From positions 64,413,389-64,477,388 of the forward strand of contig CM049315.1 in assembly GCA_026874595.1 (NCBI GenBank): a stretch of DNA of 64,000 bases. Reading direction: 5' to 3'. Shown here piece after piece: positions 59,572-64,000 of the stretch. Every line of letters begins with the position of its first letter. Positions within the stretch are counted from its first letter, which is position 1. Made by a program: the position numbers and the translations under genes. Below the pieces are notes generated by a model. That model worked only from the letters and a program-made list of their open reading frames with translations, was not told where the DNA came from and ran no database searches. The stretch comes from Sipunculus nudus (taxonomy: Eukaryota > Annelida > Sipuncula > Golfingiida > Sipunculidae).

Positions 59572-61286
59572 TTAAGTCGGGGAAAATCGTTGGACTGGTT
59601 TTGGCCGACGACCACTTCTAGTTCTAACAGGAGCTGGTTCCTCATCCTCAGATGAGCTGTCTGTAGTTTCATTACTGGACGTGGTGGGGGCCGGCTTTAC
59701 AGGTAAGTGATACACATTTTCTGCTCCTGTTGTATCCTTCTCAGGCCCCTCAATTTCAGGCTCAGGTAATTCATGTGCCTTTTGTTGATCCTCCTCCAGT
59801 CTTGTTGGTGCAGTTTCGAGCCAATAGTCAAAGGTGCCATGATAAGGCTTTATTCTGTCATGATGGATGGTGAACGGTTTACCTCGGGGAGTCTTCTGGA
59901 CTTCGTATATAAAATCACTGATAAGCCGCAACACCAGATAAGGCCCGTCCCATAGCTTCTGAAGTTTGGGTGAATAACCTTTGCGGCACCTAAGGTACCG
60001 TATCATGACTGCTTGACCTGGTTGATAGTCTTCCCGATATTCCCGCTGTCATAATACCTTTTCTGTCTCTCACTAGCTGCAAAGAGTTTTTCCAAGCCAT
60101 TTCGTGAATGTGGTGTTATAAACCTTTAGGTTGTCTACATATTGAGATAGACTCAGAGGCTTTGTGTTCCTGAGGCGGGCTGCCCATCATCGTATCCACT
60201 GGAAGACGCGGTTCCCATCCGAACATAACCATGGAGGGTGAGAATCCGGAACTATCATGCACAGAAGTTCGGTATGCTAACATTAGCAACTGGATATGTT
60301 CGTCCCAGTCCCTTTGGTTGTCTGAGACGAATTTAGCCATCATTGACTGCAGAGTAAAGTTAAATCTTTCAACCATTGCATCACTTTGTGGTCGATAGCT
60401 CGTGGTTCTTGTCTTCTTTATGCCAAGTTGCTGACACAGCTCATTGAAAACGTTCGACTAAAATTGACTTCCTTGGTCTGAATGGACATGGAGTGGCAGA
60501 CCCCACAAGCTAACAAATTGGTTGATGTCCATATTTGGAATGGCCCAGGCCCCCGTCCACTTTGAGAAGTAGTCGGCAATCACCAATATGTAGCGATTAC
60601 CAGATCCTGACTCGGGAAATGGTCCCATGAGATCCATGGCTAGTCTTTCTATTGGCGCTCCAACATTATATTTGGTCATCGGTGACCGTTTTGACTTGAG
60701 AGGTCCTTTCCGATCTTGACAAGGCTTGCATTCTCTGCAGTGGCGGCGTACATCATCATTCATGTTCACCCAAAAATAGCGTTGTTTTACCCTCGCAAGC
60801 GTCCGTTTTACACCAAGATGGCCTGCTGTGATGTCATCATGAGATTTCTCCAATATGTCTTCTTGGAGTGCCTTTGGTAAATCTAGTAACCGGGTAGTGC
60901 CTTTAACAGGATCTGATTCCCTTCTGTACAGTATTCCACTGATGACTTGTAGTTGTTTCCACAGGCCGAGGTAGGATTTGACGGCCGGAGATAAGTGAGA
61001 CACTTCCTTCTTAGAAGTTCGTTGGTCTCTCTCCTCCTTCCACAGGAGAATGGGTCTAACAGCTGGGTCCTCAAGTTGGAGTTGTCGAATGTCTACTGAA
61101 GACCTCTCGGCGAGCAAGGAAACTGCAGTTGAAGGCATGCCAGACATAGTATTGCGGGGTATCAGTTGACCGGAGTTGAACTCTCACTGTTTCCCGCTCT
61201 CCCTGTCCGTCATAGTGCTTACAAGGAGAGGTAGAACATGGGCGTCTCAATAAAGCATCTGAATTTTTGTGTTTTGACCCAGCTCT
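59572..61286 (-). pseudogene. Integrase region of pol, disrupted
   Basis: It continues the pol frame after a TAA at 61287-61289. Domains in order: a spacer with a DALLRRP-type motif, an HHCC zinc region (residues His103, His110, Cys140, Cys143 counted from 61147), and the catalytic core with Asp172 (MDLMGPF), Asp224 (HSDQG) and Glu in MVERFN. An in-frame TAG (60458-60460) lies between the last two, yet the Asp-35-Glu spacing is exact when that codon is counted. The first two Asp are about 7 residues closer than usual, suggesting a small in-frame deletion near 60530. Frame changes around 60020-60116 precede the C-terminal part, which has a GPY motif (DGPYLVLR) and an acidic tail. The function was cDNA insertion; this copy is inactive. 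Confidence 0.85.
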
Positions 61287-63539
61287 TTATTTTATGTGGA
61301 AATCATAACAACCGAGATGTTGAAACCATCTAGCGAGTTGGCCTTCTGGCTCCTTGAAATTCAAGAGCCAAGTAAGAGCACCGTGGTCGGTTCTCACTAG
61401 GAATTTACGTCCATACAGGTAATGATGAAAGTGGCGGACCGCTTTAATTATTGCCAGCAGTTCTTTCCTGGTTACACAGTAGTTTTTCTCACTTGCTGAC
61501 AAAGACTTGCTATAATAGGCGATGACTCTCTCGTAACCCTCCTGGACTTGCGATAGTACAGCACCAATACCTGTATTGCTGGCATCTGTGTCGAGAATGA
61601 AATTATCCGTACCAGTGGGGTAAGTAAGTATAGGAGCTGACAATAAGGCATCCTTGAGTTTAGAGAATGCTTCTTGGCAGGCATCATTCCAGTGGAAATG
61701 ACTTTGCTGTTTCAAAACAGTATGCAGAGGACTGGCTATGGTTGCAAAGTCCCTGACAAATCTTCTGTAATACGAACAGAGTCCTAAGAAGCTCCTTACC
61801 TCGGTGACGTTGCTGGGGATGGGCCAATCTCTCACTGATGATATTTTCTCAGGATTGGTCGCGATTCCTTCTGCAGAAACAATATGTCCCAGATATTCCA
61901 CCTTTTTCTTGAATAAGTGACACTTTTTCGGAGTCAGCTTAAGTCCAGCTTTGCCGATCCTACAGATGATTTCTTGAAGTCTCTCAAGGTGACTGTCGAA
62001 ATCAGGAGTAAAGACAATGACATCATCTATAAACAGTAGACAAGTCTGCCATTGTAAGCCTGCCAGGACGCATTCCATCAGGTGCTCAAAGGTCGCTGGT
62101 GCGTTGCACAGACCGAATGGTATTGTTTTAAACTGGTACAGGCCTGTGACTGTGGCAAAGGCTGTCTTCTGGGCATCTTCAGGTTTCATGCCCACTTGCC
62201 AGTACCCACTGGCAAGATCGAGTGTGGAAAACAACTTGACTCTACCCAAGGCATCTAGTGAGTCATGAATCCTGGGAAGTGGATAACTGTCCTTGAGAGT
62301 AATATTATTCAATTTCCTGTAGTCCACACAAAAACGTGTTGACCCATCTTTCTTTCTGACCAGCACAATAGGGCTGCACCAGGGACTATTTGAAGGCTCG
62401 ATGACATTCTGCTTGAGCATCCGCCGAATTTCCTGTATACACTCCTCTTTCTTAGCTAATGGAAGTCGCCGTGGTGCCTGTTTGATAGGTTGAGCGTCAC
62501 CAGTGTTGATACTGTGTTGGATTAGATCAGTTCTACCCAGATCACATTTGTCCCTAGCAAAAACATGCTGAACCTTGCAGAGCATTTGCTGAGCAGCTTG
62601 GCGTTGTTCTTCATCTAGTTCTGATGTACATTTGTCCAAGAGCGTTGTAAGGTGTTCAGGGACTTGCACGAAGGTGTCACTCTCTACAGATGAGGTATTT
62701 TCAGTCTCAGTCTCAGGTTCAGTTGAAATAGAAGTCAACTGGGCCACAGGATGTCCATGAGCAACCATGTCGTTTTTTTCAAGTTGAATAGGTTGGTCGC
62801 TGAGATTAGCGAATCGCAAGGGAATATAGTCTTTGTTGGGGTTTACCACCATCTTGGCCAGGAGAATTCCAACATCGCCCTGAAATCGTTCATTAGGTTC
62901 AACAACAGCTGTTGAAGGCAGCAGACATTGGTCTTTTGGGTCGTTTATGTATCCTGCCACAAAGATTTCACTCAAGCCTGGGATGGTCATCTTCTCACGT
63001 AGGGACATTGTGAACTCCTCTCTCTCCTGTTCACATGCAGAGCAGGCAATTTCATTGTCCCCATACCACATACAACCAGTTTGAAAATCAATGCTGAAAC
63101 CATGCTGTTTTAGAAAGTCGAAGCCTATTACTCCAACCGCTTCCACTTCTGCAACTATCATTGGATGGGTAAACACATCCTGTGCAATTTGCACAGGAAG
63201 GTACACTTGACCAAGAGACTCGACGATTCCACCATCACCCATTCTAATTTGGAGTTTAGTGTCTTTGAGTGTGGGACGCACATCCTCTGGCATTTTAAAG
63301 TATTGTGTAGGATTCACAATACTGATGGTAGACCCCGAATCCACCAGGCAATCAATCTGTAGTCCGTAGATGTGAGTTGTCAAGTAGAGTGACTCATTTG
63401 GTGCATGTTGATTTATATAACAGCATGAAACTATTCCATCGAGATAGAATGGTAGATCCCCATTCGTTTCTGAGAAGATGGGTCCACTTGTATGTTCCGC
63501 TGAGACCTGACCCACAGCCTCAGCTACTGGGAGTTTCCC
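61287..63539 (-). CDS. pol: pol: aspartic protease, reverse transcriptase, RNase H
   Basis: An open frame without a usable ATG (the first convenient codon at 63515 is GTG). It opens at 63539, just after two TAA codons, so it must be entered by frameshift from gag. Counting from 63515, the protease motif LVDSGST is at residues 58-63. The RT spans roughly 360-590, with Asp433 in STLDLASGYWQ and the FIDD box at 495-498, IPFGLCNAPATFE between them, and the KLTPKKC / EYLGHIVS motifs after. RNase H runs from about 610 to the end, with LDTDASNTGIGAVLSQ, the Glu in TRKELLAI and the Asp in VRTDHGAL. The frame ends at a TAA inside the usual RNase H-integrase linker, so the following integrase is cut off by a single nonsense codon. 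Confidence 0.93.
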   Translation of the reverse strand, partial: GKLPVAEAVGQVSAEHTSGPIFSETNGDLPFYLDGIVSCCYINQHAPNESLYLTTHIYGLQIDCLVDSGSTISIVNPTQYFKMPEDVRPTLKDTKLQIRMGDGGIVESLGQVYLPVQIAQDVFTHPMIVAEVEAVGVIGFDFLKQHGFSIDFQTGCMWYGDNEIACSACEQEREEFTMSLREKMTIPGLSEIFVAGYINDPKDQCLLPSTAVVEPNERFQGDVGILLAKMVVNPNKDYIPLRFANLSDQPIQLEKNDMVAHGHPVAQLTSISTEPETETENTSSVESDTFVQVPEHLTTLLDKCTSELDEEQRQAAQQMLCKVQHVFARDKCDLGRTDLIQHSINTGDAQPIKQAPRRLPLAKKEECIQEIRRMLKQNVIEPSNSPWCSPIVLVRKKDGSTRFCVDYRKLNNITLKDSYPLPRIHDSLDALGRVKLFSTLDLASGYWQVGMKPEDAQKTAFATVTGLYQFKTIPFGLCNAPATFEHLMECVLAGLQWQTCLLFIDDVIVFTPDFDSHLERLQEIICRIGKAGLKLTPKKCHLFKKKVEYLGHIVSAEGIATNPEKISSVRDWPIPSNVTEVRSFLGLCSYYRRFVRDFATIASPLHTVLKQQSHFHWNDACQEAFSKLKDALLSAPILTYPTGTDNFILDTDASNTGIGAVLSQVQEGYERVIAYYSKSLSASEKNYCVTRKELLAIIKAVRHFHHYLYGRKFLVRTDHGALTWLLNFKEPEGQLARWFQHLGCYDFHIK
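63499..63539 (-). promoter_or_regulatory. -1 programmed frameshift signal at the gag-pol overlap
   Basis: On the minus strand the gag frame reads AAG GGA AAC, so GGGAAAC (63533-63539) is a canonical X XXY YYZ slippery heptamer in the correct phase. The gag stop TAG follows three codons later, overlapping the start of the stem. After an 8-nt spacer comes a stem GCTGAG...CTCAGC (63499-63504 with 63519-63524) that can be extended by inner CTG/CAG pairing. Pol is in the -1 frame and closed by TAA TAA just upstream. All elements of eukaryotic -1 frameshifting are therefore present. Confidence 0.75.
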
Positions 63540-64000
63540 TTATTATCTTGCTTGTCAACAAGAGTCCTCATATACGTCTCATCGGGATCATTGGTAATGC
63601 TGGATGGTGGTCTCCTATTATTTTCCCTTTGGCCGTCTGCTCCTCTTCTCCTTTCCCGCCTCTCTTTGTTTTGCCGGCTGTAACATTCTGAATACAGATG
63701 TCCAGTTCTTTTGCAAAACGTACATTGTTTTGGAGATGGTCTGCGTTTGGCGAGTTCTGCTGCCCATTAGGAGATGCTGAGGGTGTGGGTTTTGTGAAAT
63801 GTTTGAGAATCTCATCTAATTTCTCACACAACACACGTAGATTCTTCTCTGAAGCCTCACAAATTTGCTGCAGGTTGACACTCGCCTCTACCTGGGGCTT
63901 TTCTGAGGGTTCCATGGACTGGAATCGAACACGAGCTGATTGGACTCTGCGGGTTCTACCGATTCGAAAGGCCTCGAATTCATGCCCGAGCTGGATTGCT
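63524..64000 (-). CDS. gag: gag, C-terminal part with CCHC zinc knuckle, frameshifted
   Basis: The protein enters from the window edge in a frame that reads AIQLGHEFEAFRIGRTRR, includes the Met at 63915, and continues through a helical, Glu/Lys-rich segment (LCEKLDEILKHFTK). A second frame carries the nucleocapsid knuckle CTFCKRTGHLYSEC (Cys-X2-Cys-X4-His-X4-Cys, 63683-63724), a basic Arg-rich tail and the TAG stop at 63524-63526. The switch of frame lies between 63724 and 63767, where the second frame has a TAA upstream, so this copy has a one-base indel. Gag forms the particle and packages RNA; the knuckle binds it. The N-terminal capsid part is outside the window. Confidence 0.8.

Larger units (their letters stand above)
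57332..64000 (-). mobile_element. Ty3/gypsy LTR retrotransposon, 5' end beyond window
   Basis: On the minus strand the order is gag, a -1 frameshift site, protease-RT-RNase H, integrase with a GPY-type tail, a third zinc-finger ORF, a polypurine tract and the 3' LTR. RT before integrase places it in the Ty3/gypsy (Metaviridae-type) group. Coding damage is light (a few stops and single-base frameshifts), so insertion is fairly recent. The 5' LTR, primer-binding site and N-terminal gag lie to the right of the window. The outer 70-odd bp of the 3' LTR are missing. Confidence 0.92.

Noticed and set aside
1-64000. tRNA, rRNA or bacterial operons
   Set aside because: I found no cloverleaf with A/B boxes, no rRNA-like conserved cores, and no ribosome-binding-site-led gene strings.

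Overview
This is eukaryotic DNA, most likely from a bivalve mollusc. It is AT-rich and has long repeat-filled introns. The repeat types are ones I associate with bivalve genomes, including elements beginning TTTTTAGCTCAGCTG and ATGCCCCCGCC with CCGT-rich stretches. No bacterial gene organisation is present. The species cannot be fixed from this window.

Only one host gene is visible. The plus strand carries the last four exons of an SLC6 family (neurotransmitter:sodium symporter) transporter at 2842-2941, 12272-12372, 25079-25249 and 42198-42389. Reading frame and splice phase agree across all three introns. The exons encode TM10, TM11, TM12 and the C-terminal tail, most like glycine-transporter-type members. 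The 9-17 kb introns are built almost entirely from mobile DNA.

Repeats fall into several layers. At least four non-autonomous families, unrelated in overall sequence, share one terminal plan: a left terminal repeat whose inverted copy sits about 20-30 nt inside the right end, then a palindrome or hairpin and a final CTAG/CTTG/CTAA. Comparison with unoccupied copies shows insertion into T-runs. This plan fits Helentron/Helitron2-like (HINE) elements. Nested in them are three TA-flanked Tc1/mariner-pogo-type elements (15238-16239, 19070-22010, 31771-33321), a 309-bp MITE, a decayed Tigger-like transposase tail, several minisatellites (22, 32, 33 and 63 bp units), and one or two possible solo LTRs.

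The right end (57332 to the window edge) is a minus-strand Ty3/gypsy LTR retrotransposon. Read leftwards it has gag with a CCHC knuckle, a canonical-looking -1 frameshift signal, protease-RT-RNase H, integrase, an unexpected third ORF with two C2H2 zinc fingers preceded by a splice-acceptor-like site, a polypurine tract and a 3' LTR. It is inactivated by a few stops and frameshifts. A solo LTR of the same family lies about 1 kb away. The third ORF with its putative splice site, the frameshift signal, and the shared terminal plan of the non-autonomous families are the most interesting observations.
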